This document shows, one piece after another, positions 25,931 through 34,330 of a DNA stretch of 64,000 bases; positions within the stretch are counted from its first letter, which is position 1, and the number at the start of each line of letters is the position of its first letter. The notes under the pieces are model-generated. The model was given only the letters and a program-made list of their open reading frames with translations. It did no database searches and was not told where the DNA came from. A program made the translations under genes and the position numbers. The DNA is from Nocardia arizonensis (lineage in GTDB: Bacteria; Actinomycetota; Actinomycetes; Mycobacteriales; Mycobacteriaceae). Location: assembly GCF_001310275.1 (NCBI RefSeq), contig NZ_LGYZ01000078.1, positions 62,001 through 126,000 of the forward strand, read 5' to 3'.

Positions 25931-26330
25931 TCAGTCTCGGATGGGCAGGAGTTTGGCCTGACCCGCGACCACCATGTCGCCCGCGTCGACCAGCGCGACC
26001 CGTATCTGCACGAGTTCACCCGCTTGCGGCAGGTTCTCGCCCGCGCCCGCGACCATATCGATGGTGGCGGTCCGTTCGGTGCCGTCGCAGGTCACCGCCT
26101 CCTGGACGCCGAGTGCGGCCGGATGGTCGGCGTTGGCCGCGCCGACCATGGCCTTGAGGGCGACGACCCCCGCACCGGCGTCGCAGCTGTAGGCCGCGCC
26201 GATAGCGGCGGGCGCCGCGGTCACGGACCTGCGGGGCGGCCGCTGCGGTACCGGCGGCGAGGAGGACGGCGGCGCCGAATCCGGCGAGGGCGGCGGTGCG
26301 CAGCGCGGGACGGCTGTTCCAGGTGATCAT
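25931..26330 (-). pseudogene. Small secreted protein, frameshifted after the signal peptide
   Basis: One frame starts at ATG 26330 and encodes a clear Sec signal peptide: ITWNSRPALRT, then a hydrophobic core ending AGTAAAAPQ. A second frame, open to 25931, encodes a mature domain of about 95 residues with two Cys (AAYSCDAGAG and EAVTCDGTE) that look like one disulfide. The frames join near 26234. Removing one G from CAGGTCCGTGACC gives a continuous PQSVTAAPAAIG reading. So either a 1-nt insertion has inactivated the gene or the sequence has an error there. I do not recognise the family; small beta-rich exported proteins of this type are common in Nocardia. Confidence 0.6.
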
Positions 26331-26636
26331 CTTGGTTCCTTCCGTACGACGGGACGGATCGGTGAACTCGACGAACACGCTCGGCGGCGACGGTGCGCCA
26401 CCCCTGCCCATCATGCAGCCCGCATTCCGCCCCCGTGGTGGAACCGCAGGTAGATCGCTGGCCGAGAGCGCGGGCCGCGGGGGTGCTGCCGCCGATTCGT
26501 TCGCGCAAGACCCCGTGCCCGTTCGGCGCGCGCGTGCCCGCGTCGGCCGTGCGGCAGCACGGCGTGGACGGCGCGTCGGTACGGAAATCATCGGTCCGGT
26601 GCACCGCCCGCGCGGGCATCGGGCACACTGGGCCCG
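26331..26636. other. Divergent intergenic region, nothing recognised
   Basis: This is 306 bp between the start of the frameshifted secreted protein gene and the acidic-tail protein gene. It should hold both promoters. I see no gene, no strong hairpin and no clear palindromic operator. Confidence 0.4.
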
Positions 26637-27350
26637 ATGAGCGAGGTGGAATCGGGTATCCGCATCCGAACCGAGGACGGCGACCTGCCCGCGCTGACGG
26701 GGCCGGTGCTTGACGGCCTGCACGACGTCGGCGCGGGGGAGCGCCCGTACCTCGAGGTCGCCCGCGGCGTCGACGACTGGATTCTCACCCGCCTGCTGCC
26801 TGACGCGATGTTCCGGCTCACCCATCGCCGCGGCGCGGACGACGACGAGTACGAGCTCTACACCGCCGACCCGACCCTGGTCTGCGACATCGTCTTCGCC
26901 TGGATCGACGGCGACCCGTGGTGCTACGACGGCGTCCCCTGGGCGCGTGTCGACCCCACCGTCGCCGAACTGGAATCCGTGCGCGGGGAGCTGGCCGGAT
27001 TGCTGGACGGGTTCGACGTCTTCGACACTCTCACCAGCGCATTGGACGGTGCGCTGGCCCGCGCCGGTGAGCTGTTCGCCGGCGCGGACGACGACTTCGC
27101 CGCGCGGCTTTCCGGCGATGCCGCACCGGTGGCCGACGCGTCCGAGGACGGCGACTTCGCCGCCCGGGCGTCGGAGGCCGTCGACGGTTCGGACGCGGCC
27201 TCCGACGGCGCAGCCGGCGACGGCGAGGTCTGCGCGAATCCGTCGATGCGAGCCGCCGCGAGCGCGGACGACGACGCGGAACTCCTGGCCCGGCTCGAGG
27301 CACTGCTCGCCATGGACCCAGACGACTTCGACCCCGAGTTCGACCGCTGA
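26637..27350 (+). CDS. Hypothetical protein with acidic low-complexity C-terminus
   Basis: This 237-residue protein is of unknown function. The first 120 residues look folded (VARGVDDWILTRLLPDAMFRL, DIVFAWIDGDPWCYDG). From about residue 120 it becomes Asp/Ala/Glu-rich with repeated FAAR-S segments and ends LLAMDPDDFDPEFDR. No signal peptide or membrane helix. The acidic tail may be disordered and interact with a basic partner. It ends 10 bp from the convergent phosphatase gene. Confidence 0.7.
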   Translation: MSEVESGIRIRTEDGDLPALTGPVLDGLHDVGAGERPYLEVARGVDDWILTRLLPDAMFRLTHRRGADDDEYELYTADPTLVCDIVFAWIDGDPWCYDGVPWARVDPTVAELESVRGELAGLLDGFDVFDTLTSALDGALARAGELFAGADDDFAARLSGDAAPVADASEDGDFAARASEAVDGSDAASDGAAGDGEVCANPSMRAAASADDDAELLARLEALLAMDPDDFDPEFDR

Positions 27351-27360
27351 GTCTGCGCGA

Positions 27361-28176
27361 TCACGCGGGAGGGTCGACGAGCACGGTCCGCAGCCGGCGG
27401 AGTTCGGTCGCGCCGAGACCGTGTGCCGACAGCCAGCCCGCCGCGCCGCCGTAGTCCGTGGCGATTCCGGCGAGGAAGCCGAGCATGGTCGCGGGCTCGG
27501 CCGAGAGGATGCCGGTGCGCGCCGGCGGCAGGTCGGGGTAGGACGACAGCGCGGCCAGTCGGGCGCGGATGCGGTCGAGTCGAGCGTCGGTCATGGCGTA
27601 GTCGGCCGCGATCTCGGCGGCGGGCACACCCACCGCGTCGAGCACGATGGCGGCGAGCAGGCCGGTGCGGTCCTTGCCCGCGGCACAGTGGAAGACCACC
27701 GAATGCCGGGTTCCGTCGGCGATGAGACGTACCGCCGACACCACCGATTCCGCGCTGCCGGACAGCAATTCGCGATACATGCGGGTCAGGTCGGCGGCGT
27801 CGCCGATGGGGACCGGATCGGCCGGTGTCGCCGCGGCGGCGGTGGCCGTGCGCACCGGGAGATTGACCGTGTGGACGCCCGCTCCGGTGAGCCGCCCGTA
27901 GCCCTCCGCCATGACCTCCTCCGTATTGCGCAGGTCGATGACGGTGCGCAGCGCGAGCGGCCCGAGCAGCAGCGCCAGGTCCGCGGCGGTCATGTGTTGC
28001 GGTGTGCTCGCCCGATAGGCGACACCGAAGCGGGTGCGTCCACCGCCGATCACGGGAAGTCCGCCGAGATCGCGGACATTGTCGATCTCGGCGAAATCGA
28101 CCCACCGGTTCGCGGTGGGGCCGCGGTCCGGTCGCGCCGCGCTGGTTTCCGTGTGGTGGTATCCGCTCGCCGTCAT
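27361..28176 (-). CDS. PtpB-like protein tyrosine/serine phosphatase
   Basis: This 271-residue protein of the Y_phosphatase3 family has the P-loop HCAAGKDRTG, with nucleophile C164 and R170. The N-terminal FAEIDNVRDLGGLPVIGGGRTR segment is typical of mycobacterial PtpB, a triple-specificity phosphatase. No signal peptide is visible, so any secretion would be non-classical. Single-gene unit. Confidence 0.88.
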   Translation of the reverse strand: MTASGYHHTETSAARPDRGPTANRWVDFAEIDNVRDLGGLPVIGGGRTRFGVAYRASTPQHMTAADLALLLGPLALRTVIDLRNTEEVMAEGYGRLTGAGVHTVNLPVRTATAAAATPADPVPIGDAADLTRMYRELLSGSAESVVSAVRLIADGTRHSVVFHCAAGKDRTGLLAAIVLDAVGVPAAEIAADYAMTDARLDRIRARLAALSSYPDLPPARTGILSAEPATMLGFLAGIATDYGGAAGWLSAHGLGATELRRLRTVLVDPPA

Positions 28177-28593
28177 GGCTCCATTGTCTGCCGAACACCG
28201 GGGCGGGAAGGGGGCTTTCGCATGGCGATATCGCTATCGGGATGCGACACTGCTCCCTTCGGGAACGGGAATGCGGGATTCGGGACGGAATCGTACGAAC
28301 CGGGCGGATTACGCTCGCTGCGCTGTCAACCCCACTGGACCGTAATTTTTCATGGGACATCCCGCCGGCGAGCGCGCGGTTCCGGTCGTGCCGCACGATA
28401 TTCGGAGCAATGTCGACAGCGGGATCGCCGCGGTGATCGTCCCAGGTCACCATCGTGCCGATGGCCGAACCGGGACGCGCGAACTCGACGAACGTGCGTG
28501 CAGATGTACCGCTCATCGGATGAATTGTGTTGGGCGATACCGATATACGACTTGGTCACGGAACCGGTGTGCACCACTGTCGCGGGGTACGGT
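28177..28593. other. Long intergenic region, nothing firm
   Basis: This is 417 bp between divergent genes. A 10-bp palindrome GCGATATCGC at 28225-28234 and a locally AT-rich segment near 28340-28355 are the only features noticed. Open frames here lack coding character. It should contain both promoters. Confidence 0.35.
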
Positions 28594-29115
28594 GTGCCCG
28601 TGGCGGAGTGGATCAGCGTGTACTGCGAGAGTCGAATCGAACTCGACGTGAAGGATATGCGCGAGGAACTGGTGGCCGCGGATCTGCGGACTCTCGCGGA
28701 GGCGGTCTTCGACACCGGAGAGGAAGCCGCGCTCGCCCTGGAGGCGGCCACCCGCAATCTGCGCATCGAGCGCCACGGCGCCGAGATCGAGGTGCAATGG
28801 CGCGCGGCGGGACCGCAATTGCAGATCAGGGCCGTGACCGGCAGTGCGGCCGAGAACGATATCGCCGAGGTGCTCTCGGATCGGCTGCCCGCGGCCCACG
28901 GACCCGGCCCGGATCGGGTGCGCGCCCAATTGGCCCGTGCCCAGCAGGTCGTCTACCTGGAGATGGGCAATACCGACGCCAAGGGCCTCGGCGCGGTCTT
29001 CGGCGAGGTGCTTGCCTTCCGTATGGCCGCCGCGGGCGACGGCCTGGTATGGCTGTTCGACCGGCACTGGGCCGCGCCGGAGGATCGCGCCGCGCGAATC
29101 TGGAGTCATTCCTGA
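28594..29115 (+). CDS. Hypothetical protein, 173 aa
   Basis: I do not recognise the family. The protein is soluble and of mixed alpha/beta composition. It starts VPVAEWISVYCESRIELD, has a helical middle part (REELVAADLRTLAEAVF), and closes with FRMAAAGDGLVWLFDRHW. The GTG at 28594 has a GGGG about seven bases upstream and is preferred to the GTG at 28600. The upstream part of the same open frame has no coding character. It overlaps the convergent IclR-type gene by 10 bp at the 3' end. Confidence 0.65.
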   Translation: MPVAEWISVYCESRIELDVKDMREELVAADLRTLAEAVFDTGEEAALALEAATRNLRIERHGAEIEVQWRAAGPQLQIRAVTGSAAENDIAEVLSDRLPAAHGPGPDRVRAQLARAQQVVYLEMGNTDAKGLGAVFGEVLAFRMAAAGDGLVWLFDRHWAAPEDRAARIWSHS

Positions 29116-30035
29116 CGGCGGCCGTCGAATTCGGCGGCGGCCGTGAGCGCTTCGGCCGCCGATCGGGTCGCGGCGATATAGCCGTCACGTTCGGCCTTGG
29201 TCGTCTCGGCCCGTAGCGGGCCCAACTGCACCTCGTAGGCGGCCGACCCCGTGGCGTCGAAAACCGGTGCGGCGAGATAGCTCAGCGGGAGTACCGCCTC
29301 CGAATCGAGTTCGTCCCTGGTGAACGGCCGGGAGGTCAGTGCCGCGAGCTGACGCAGCGCTCGCGCGCGCAGAGTCGACTGCCGCAGTTCGGTTCCCACC
29401 GCGCCGAGCAGATCGATCAGTAGATCGACCATGCCCGTATCGTCGGCGCGCGGCCGGAAAACCGCCACACGCCGTTCGCGCACGAGGGTCAACAGCGCAC
29501 TCGCCGTGCGGCGATCGGCTTCGGCGGCCGTGGCCAGCCACGCGTTCTGTTCGGCGGCGACCCGCCACGGCATGACACTCGCTCCCGCCGGGAATTGCAG
29601 CGGAATGCGGTGTCCCACCGGGATGCCGAACACCACCCGATCCGTACCGTGACGGACCTCGAGCACCGTGAGCCGATCCGGGGAGATGCGGCTCAGCGTC
29701 GCGCCGCAGCCGGTGCTGTCGGTGAGCGCGGCCAGGATGTCGCCGACCCCGCTCGGCATCGGCGGTTCGGTGAGTCCGGCCGGGGTGTTGCCGAGTCGGT
29801 AGCCGCGCCGCGGTACCCGGACCACCCAGCCCGCCGCGTCCAGTTCGGCCAGCACGGCCGTCGCGGTGGCGCGGGCGATGGCCAGTCGATCGGCGATGGT
29901 CGCCACCGGCAGCGGTTCCTTGGCGGCGGCGAGCAGCGAGACGATATCGACGACCCGACGCGTCGGCGGTGACGGCGACCGGTCGGCTTCGGCCTCGCCC
30001 GCCGGGTCGCCCGGTGCGGTCGTGCTGTGGTCCAT
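29106..30035 (-). CDS. IclR-type transcriptional regulator
   Basis: This 309-residue protein has an N-terminal winged helix (about 28-82: RRVVDIVSLLAAAKEPLPVATIADRLAIARATATAVLAEL pattern) and a C-terminal ligand-binding region of IclR-like architecture. It is divergent from an SDR/DapB-like operon. Two near-identical palindromes lie between them, about 40-80 bp before its start, which is the expected layout for autoregulation plus control of the operon. Confidence 0.8.
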   Translation of the reverse strand: MDHSTTAPGDPAGEAEADRSPSPPTRRVVDIVSLLAAAKEPLPVATIADRLAIARATATAVLAELDAAGWVVRVPRRGYRLGNTPAGLTEPPMPSGVGDILAALTDSTGCGATLSRISPDRLTVLEVRHGTDRVVFGIPVGHRIPLQFPAGASVMPWRVAAEQNAWLATAAEADRRTASALLTLVRERRVAVFRPRADDTGMVDLLIDLLGAVGTELRQSTLRARALRQLAALTSRPFTRDELDSEAVLPLSYLAAPVFDATGSAAYEVQLGPLRAETTKAERDGYIAATRSAAEALTAAAEFDGRRQE

Positions 30036-30076
30036 TGTCGGCGACCCCTTGTGCTCATTCCGTGCGCGCTCCTACG

Positions 30077-30114
30077 ATGTCGAATATACGACATAATGTG
30101 TCGAATATTCGACA
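30077..30114. promoter_or_regulatory. Twin palindromic operators in the IclR/SDR divergent promoter
   Basis: The first copy, at 30077-30094, reads ATGTCG-AATATA-CGACAT. The second, at 30099-30114, is the perfect palindrome TGTCGAATATTCGACA. Their centres are 21 bp apart, two helical turns, so two dimers would bind the same DNA face. The second lies about 30 bp before the SDR start. Confidence 0.7.
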
Positions 30115-30144
30115 TGAGAAATTCGGCACGGATGGGTGGAGCGC

Positions 30145-30939
30145 ATGATCCTGGACAGATTCCGTATCGACGGACAGGTCGCCATCGTGACCGGTGCGGG
30201 TCGCGGCCTCGGTCGCGCCATCGCCGTCGCCTACGCCGAGGCGGGGGCCGACGTGCTGATCGCGGCCCGCACCGAGTCGCAACTCGACGAGGTGGCCGAA
30301 CAGATCGCCGCGACCGGTCGCCGGGCGCACGTGGTGGCCGCGGACCTGAGCGACACCGACATCGCCGCCGGACTCGCCGCGACCGCCGTGGACCGGTTCG
30401 GCAGGCTCGACATCGTGGTCAACAATGTCGGCGGCGCCATGCCCTGTCCCCTGCTCGACACCACCCCCGAGGCGATGGCAGAGGCGTTCCGGTTCAACGT
30501 CGGCACCGCGCACGCGCTGACCCGCGCGGCGGTCCCGCACATCCTCGCGACAGCGGGCGGCGGTTCGATCGTCAACATCACCTCGACCATGGGCAGGCTT
30601 CCCGGCCGCGCCTTCGCCGCCTACGGCACCGCGAAGGCCGCGCTCGCGCACTACACCAAACTGGCCGCCCTCGACCTGAATCCCCGTATCCGGGTCAATG
30701 CCATCGCCCCCGGTTCCATCCTGACCTCGGCGCTCGAAATCGTCGCGAGCAACGACGCAATGCGCACCGAACTGGAATCCAAGACCCCGCTGCACACGCT
30801 CGGCGAACCGGAGGACATCGCCGCCGCCGCACTGTATCTGGTGTCCCCCGCGGGCAAGTACCTCACCGGGAAGGTGCTCGAACCCGACGGCGGATTGATC
30901 GCGCCGAACCTCGACCTGCCGATCGGAGATCTGTCATGA
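30145..30939 (+). CDS. SDR-family oxidoreductase
   Basis: This 264-residue classical SDR has [10 protein letters not shown] for cofactor binding, NNVGGA in place of NNAG, and the catalytic ITSTMG ... YGTAK segment. It ends [20 protein letters not shown]. The ATG at 30145 has GGTGGA four bases upstream; a GTG nine bases earlier is the alternative. It is first in a two-gene operon, overlapping the DapB-like gene by 4 nt (ATGA). The IclR regulator and twin operators suggest substrate-induced catabolism. The substrate is unknown. Confidence 0.85.
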   Translation: MILDRFRIDGQVAIVTGAGRGLGRAIAVAYAEAGADVLIAARTESQLDEVAEQIAATGRRAHVVAADLSDTDIAAGLAATAVDRFGRLDIVVNNVGGAMPCPLLDTTPEAMAEAFRFNVGTAHALTRAAVPHILATAGGGSIVNITSTMGRLPGRAFAAYGTAKAALAHYTKLAALDLNPRIRVNAIAPGSILTSALEIVASNDAMRTELESKTPLHTLGEPEDIAAAALYLVSPAGKYLTGKVLEPDGGLIAPNLDLPIGDLS

Positions 30940-32009
30940 GCCTGCGCGTGGTGCAGTGGGGCACGGGCAATGTCGGCAAGCACGCGCTGGCCGGGGTCAT
31001 CGCCCATCCGTCGCTCGAATTGACCGGTGTGTGGGTGTCCGGTCCGGCCAAGGCGGGCCGCGACGCGGGCGAATTGGCGGGTCTGGACGAGAAGGTGGGC
31101 ATCGCGGCCACCGAGGACGTCGACGCGCTGCTGGCCGCGCGGCCGGATTGCGTCGTGTACTGCGCCATGACCGACAACCGGCTCATGGAGGCGCTGGCGG
31201 ATCTGCGGCGGCTGCTGGCCGCGGGGGTCAACGTCGTGGCGTGCGCGCCGGTCTTCTTCCAGTATCCGTACGGCGTCCTGCCCGAGGACCTGCTCGGGCC
31301 GGTCCAGGAGGCCGCGCGGGAGGGCGATGCGTCGCTGTGGGTCAACGGCATCGATCCGGGATTCGCCAACGATCTGCTGCCACTCGCGCTCACCGGCACC
31401 TGTCTGCGTGTCGACCGGGTGCGCTGCATGGAGATCGTCGACTACGCCAGCTACGACAATCGCGCGGTCATGTTCGACATCATGGGATTCGGCGGCCCCA
31501 TCGACGATGTGCCCATGCTGCTGCAACCCGGCGTGCTGTCGCTGGCCTGGGGCAGTACGGTGCGGCAGCTGGCGGCCGGAATCGGTGTCACGCTCGACGA
31601 GGTGACCGAGGTCTTCGAGCGCGCGCCCGCCCCCGAATCCTTCGACATCGCCACCGGCCACATCGCCGAGGGCACCGCGGCCGCACTGCGATTCGAGGTG
31701 CGCGGCATGGTCGGCGACGAGCCGGTCACCGTGCTCGAACACGTCACCAGACTCCGGCCGGATCTGTGCCCCGACTGGCCGCAGCCCGCGCATCCGGCGG
31801 GCTCATACCGCGTGGAGATCACCGGCGACCCCTGCTACGCGCTGGACTTGGTCGCCTCGAGCCCGCGCGGCGACCACAATGTCGCCACCCTCATCGGCAC
31901 CGCCCTTCGCATCGTCAACGCCATCCCCGCCGTGGTCGCCGCCCCCGCCGGAATCCTGACCGCCCTTGATATTCCGCTGATCACGGCCCCGGCGATACGG
32001 CGGGGCTGA
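30936..32009 (+). CDS. NAD(P)-binding DapB-like dehydrogenase
   Basis: This 357-residue protein has an N-terminal Rossmann fold ([14 protein letters not shown]) of the type found in dihydrodipicolinate reductases and 2,4-diaminopentanoate dehydrogenases. The C-terminal region is longer and not typical of DapB, so lysine synthesis is unlikely. Such proteins accompany SDRs in actinomycete catabolic operons. Here it is translationally coupled to the upstream SDR and presumably acts on the same substrate or its product. Confidence 0.75.
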   Translation: MSLRVVQWGTGNVGKHALAGVIAHPSLELTGVWVSGPAKAGRDAGELAGLDEKVGIAATEDVDALLAARPDCVVYCAMTDNRLMEALADLRRLLAAGVNVVACAPVFFQYPYGVLPEDLLGPVQEAAREGDASLWVNGIDPGFANDLLPLALTGTCLRVDRVRCMEIVDYASYDNRAVMFDIMGFGGPIDDVPMLLQPGVLSLAWGSTVRQLAAGIGVTLDEVTEVFERAPAPESFDIATGHIAEGTAAALRFEVRGMVGDEPVTVLEHVTRLRPDLCPDWPQPAHPAGSYRVEITGDPCYALDLVASSPRGDHNVATLIGTALRIVNAIPAVVAAPAGILTALDIPLITAPAIRRG

Positions 32010-32148
32010 CCCTCGACTCGGCGCCCTGACCCGCAATGCCCGCTCCACATCCTCCTCCCGTTGTAGAGACGGAAGGCGAACCGCGGTCCGCCGCCACGGA
32101 CGCCTTCGGCGCCGGCGGGCGAATACACTGGACTCGCGTGAGGTCTTT

Positions 32149-33228
32149 CTACCCGGGGTATGCGCCGAGGCCCGGGCCGGTTCCGGTGCCGATCGGCGCG
32201 CCCGCGGGGCTGAAGTCGGTGGCGGAGAACGGGATCAGGCTGCCAGGGCGGGGGTCGGCCTGGAGGAAGGCGGGCAGGACCGTTGTGGCGTCGAAACCCT
32301 TGGCGGCGGTGGGGACGAGGGGCCTGCTCTGCGGGCCGAGGCTGCCGACGTACATCTTGGCGCCGTCGGCGGTGAAACCGACCGAGACCGGTGCGTCGAC
32401 GGGGACCGATCCGACGATGTCGTTGCTCGCGATATCGATGACCTGCACGGCGTTCGCGCCGAGGGTGGCGATCAGCAATTTGTCGCCGCGCGGGCTGATC
32501 GCGCCCGCCACCGGGGCGCTGCCCGGGGCGAAGGAGATGGCCCCGGTGCGCCGCCAGCTCGCCGTGTCGATGACCGAGACATTGTCGCCAAGCACGTTCA
32601 CCGAATACAGGGTGCGACCGTCGGGGGAGACGGCGGCGGCGTAGGGAACCGAACCGTCGATCTGGATGCGCCCGCCGAGCTGGAATCCGTACTCGGGATC
32701 GAAGGCGGCGGCGGTGGAGTCGCCGAAGATCGTGTAGAGGCGGCTGCCGTCGGGGGCGATGGCCGCCGCGAACGGAATCGACGGCAGCGGCATGGAACGC
32801 AGCAGCGTATTCGTCGTCGTGCTCACCACATCGATGGACGGGCGCGCGGTGAGAATGTAGATCTGATCGCGAACCGGATCCGAGATCGGTTGCGCCAGAC
32901 CGTCGGTGCCGGTGATGGGAACCCGTGCGGTGACCGTGTCGGTGGCGCGATCGATCACGGCGATGTCGTCCGAGCCGACCAGCGGCGGATTGAACGCCTG
33001 CACATAGATCCTCGCGCCGTCGCGCGAGGCGGTGGCCGCCGAGGCGAACCGGCCCGCCCCGTCGATGCGCTGGACCACGCGATCGGCGGCGGTGTCGACC
33101 ACGAGCACCGCTCCGTCGCTCACCACCGGGATATAGGCGTAGGAAACGGCCGGATCGGCCGCCGCACGCGGTGCGAATATCGCGAGCCCGACCGCGGCCG
33201 ACACGACCGCGATAGACCTGAATACCAT
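32149..33228 (-). CDS. Exported YncE-like beta-propeller protein
   Basis: This 359-residue protein has a signal peptide (VFRSIAVVSAAVGLAIFAPRAAADP). It is followed by repeated blades of about 40 residues carrying V-x-D-T/R-A patterns (VLVVDTAADRVVQRI, IAVIDRATDTVTARV, VSVIDTASWRRTG, VQVIDIASNDIVGSV). The C-terminal tail is Pro/Gly-rich. Surface beta-propellers of this type bind ligands or scaffold interactions, and an enzymatic role is not shown. A GAGG lies just upstream of the ATG. It is read in the same direction as the SnoaL gene 112 bp upstream. Confidence 0.82.
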   Translation of the reverse strand: MVFRSIAVVSAAVGLAIFAPRAAADPAVSYAYIPVVSDGAVLVVDTAADRVVQRIDGAGRFASAATASRDGARIYVQAFNPPLVGSDDIAVIDRATDTVTARVPITGTDGLAQPISDPVRDQIYILTARPSIDVVSTTTNTLLRSMPLPSIPFAAAIAPDGSRLYTIFGDSTAAAFDPEYGFQLGGRIQIDGSVPYAAAVSPDGRTLYSVNVLGDNVSVIDTASWRRTGAISFAPGSAPVAGAISPRGDKLLIATLGANAVQVIDIASNDIVGSVPVDAPVSVGFTADGAKMYVGSLGPQSRPLVPTAAKGFDATTVLPAFLQADPRPGSLIPFSATDFSPAGAPIGTGTGPGLGAYPG

Positions 33229-33340
33229 TCCTCGACCTTTCCGTATCCGGCGCAAGAGGTCACTATTGCGTGTAATCGTCACGGCCGCAACAGGTCGAGG
33301 CGACGATGATATGTGTCACCGTGCCACGGCGCGGCGGAGA

Positions 33341-33817
33341 TCACGCGCCCGGGGTTGCCCACATATTGCTCAGCAGGTGATAGCTCGGCGTGTCCGACAG
33401 CGCCTGGGAGGATTCGTAGATGCGGCGGTAGCCGGTTTCGGCGATGCGCCACTGTCCGTCGTCACGGCGGTATCGGTCGGAGTAGTAGCCCGCGCCCCGG
33501 ATGAGCACGCCGTATTCGGTGGCTATCACGGTGTCCTCGAAAGCCCATGAGCCCGTGGCGTGATCGCCGTCCACCCGGATCTCGGGGTGATCGGCGATGT
33601 GCACCGTCACGATGGCGGGTCCGAGATTGCTCCGCATGAAGGCGGTGATGGCCTCGCGGCCGTCGAACACCAGCGGTTCGCCCATCGCGTGCGTACCGTA
33701 TCGGCCCGACGCGTCCTCGGTGAGGGTCTGCGCGAACTCATCCCACTCCTTGAGGTCCAATGTTCGGAAATATCGATATTTCAGTTGGCGGATATCTTCC
33801 ACTGCGGCGAGGTCCAT
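33341..33817 (-). CDS. SnoaL-like / NTF2-fold protein
   Basis: This 158-residue protein has the SnoaL_4-type core: DLAAVEDIRQLKYRYFRTLD, then EFAQTLTEDASGRYG, and GHYSDRY-like GAGYYSDRYRRDDGQWRIAETGYRRIYE. Members are ketosteroid isomerases, limonene-epoxide-hydrolase relatives or scytalone-dehydratase relatives. A KstR-like palindrome 34 bp upstream of the start suggests a link to steroid catabolism. The ATG at 33817 is placed at the usual domain start; the upstream open frame has no coding character. Confidence 0.8.
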   Translation of the reverse strand: MDLAAVEDIRQLKYRYFRTLDLKEWDEFAQTLTEDASGRYGTHAMGEPLVFDGREAITAFMRSNLGPAIVTVHIADHPEIRVDGDHATGSWAFEDTVIATEYGVLIRGAGYYSDRYRRDDGQWRIAETGYRRIYESSQALSDTPSYHLLSNMWATPGA

Positions 33818-33850
33818 TCGCACAGAATCCCACGCCCTCGCGGCGCACAC

Positions 33851-33864
33851 AAGAACGTGTTCTA
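33851..33864. promoter_or_regulatory. KstR-like operator in front of the SnoaL gene
   Basis: AAGAAC-GT-GTTCTA is a near-perfect inverted repeat, missing only one outer consensus base of the KstR motif. It lies in the gap between the SnoaL gene and the divergent three-helix-bundle gene. Confidence 0.5.
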
Positions 33865-33941
33865 GTTTTCCGTCCGCGTGAACGGTCGCCGATCGGGTAC
33901 CCGTCGAGTGCCCGACCAGAGAGGCACGTCGAGGAGATATC

Positions 33942-34238
33942 GTGACCGAGAGCCCCGCCGAATCCGACCGACAGCATTCCGACCTCACCCTGGACCAGCA
34001 GGTCGCCCTCCGGGCGGCCACCGATCGACTGACCCGGGAATTTCACGGCGTCGCCCGGGAGAAGGTCATCGACGACCTGTTGCAGGCCGCCTACGACCAC
34101 ATCGCCGACCATGCGAATTTCGACAATTTCGTGCCCCTGCTCGCCGAGCGCTACACCCGCGAACTCCTGAGCGCCGCCGCCGAGGACCAGGCGGGCGGCG
34201 AATCCCCCGCGACCGAGGGCGACCGCGAGAACGCCTGA
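33942..34238 (+). CDS. Three-helix-bundle dimerization domain protein
   Basis: This 98-residue protein reads AAATDRLTREFHGVAREKVIDDLLQAAYDHIA and VPLLAERYTRELL. That is the three-helix-bundle domain found alone or at the N-terminus of arsenate-reductase-like proteins in actinomycetes. The N- and C-termini are charged and probably disordered. Function is unknown and no metal or active-site motif is seen. It is divergent from the SnoaL gene. Confidence 0.72.
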   Translation: MTESPAESDRQHSDLTLDQQVALRAATDRLTREFHGVAREKVIDDLLQAAYDHIADHANFDNFVPLLAERYTRELLSAAAEDQAGGESPATEGDRENA

Positions 34239-34330
34239 GTACCGCTCGGAGGCGAACACGCCCGGTCCGGACGGCCCGAATCCGAGCCGTCGCGGGCCGG
34301 GCGCGGGTGGTGGGTATCGACCCGATCGAA

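Noticed and set aside
28352..28651. A plus-strand open frame in the long gap before 28594
   Set aside because: The translation is low in conserved character and rich in Arg, Cys and Thr, and it overlaps the better frame that starts at 28594.
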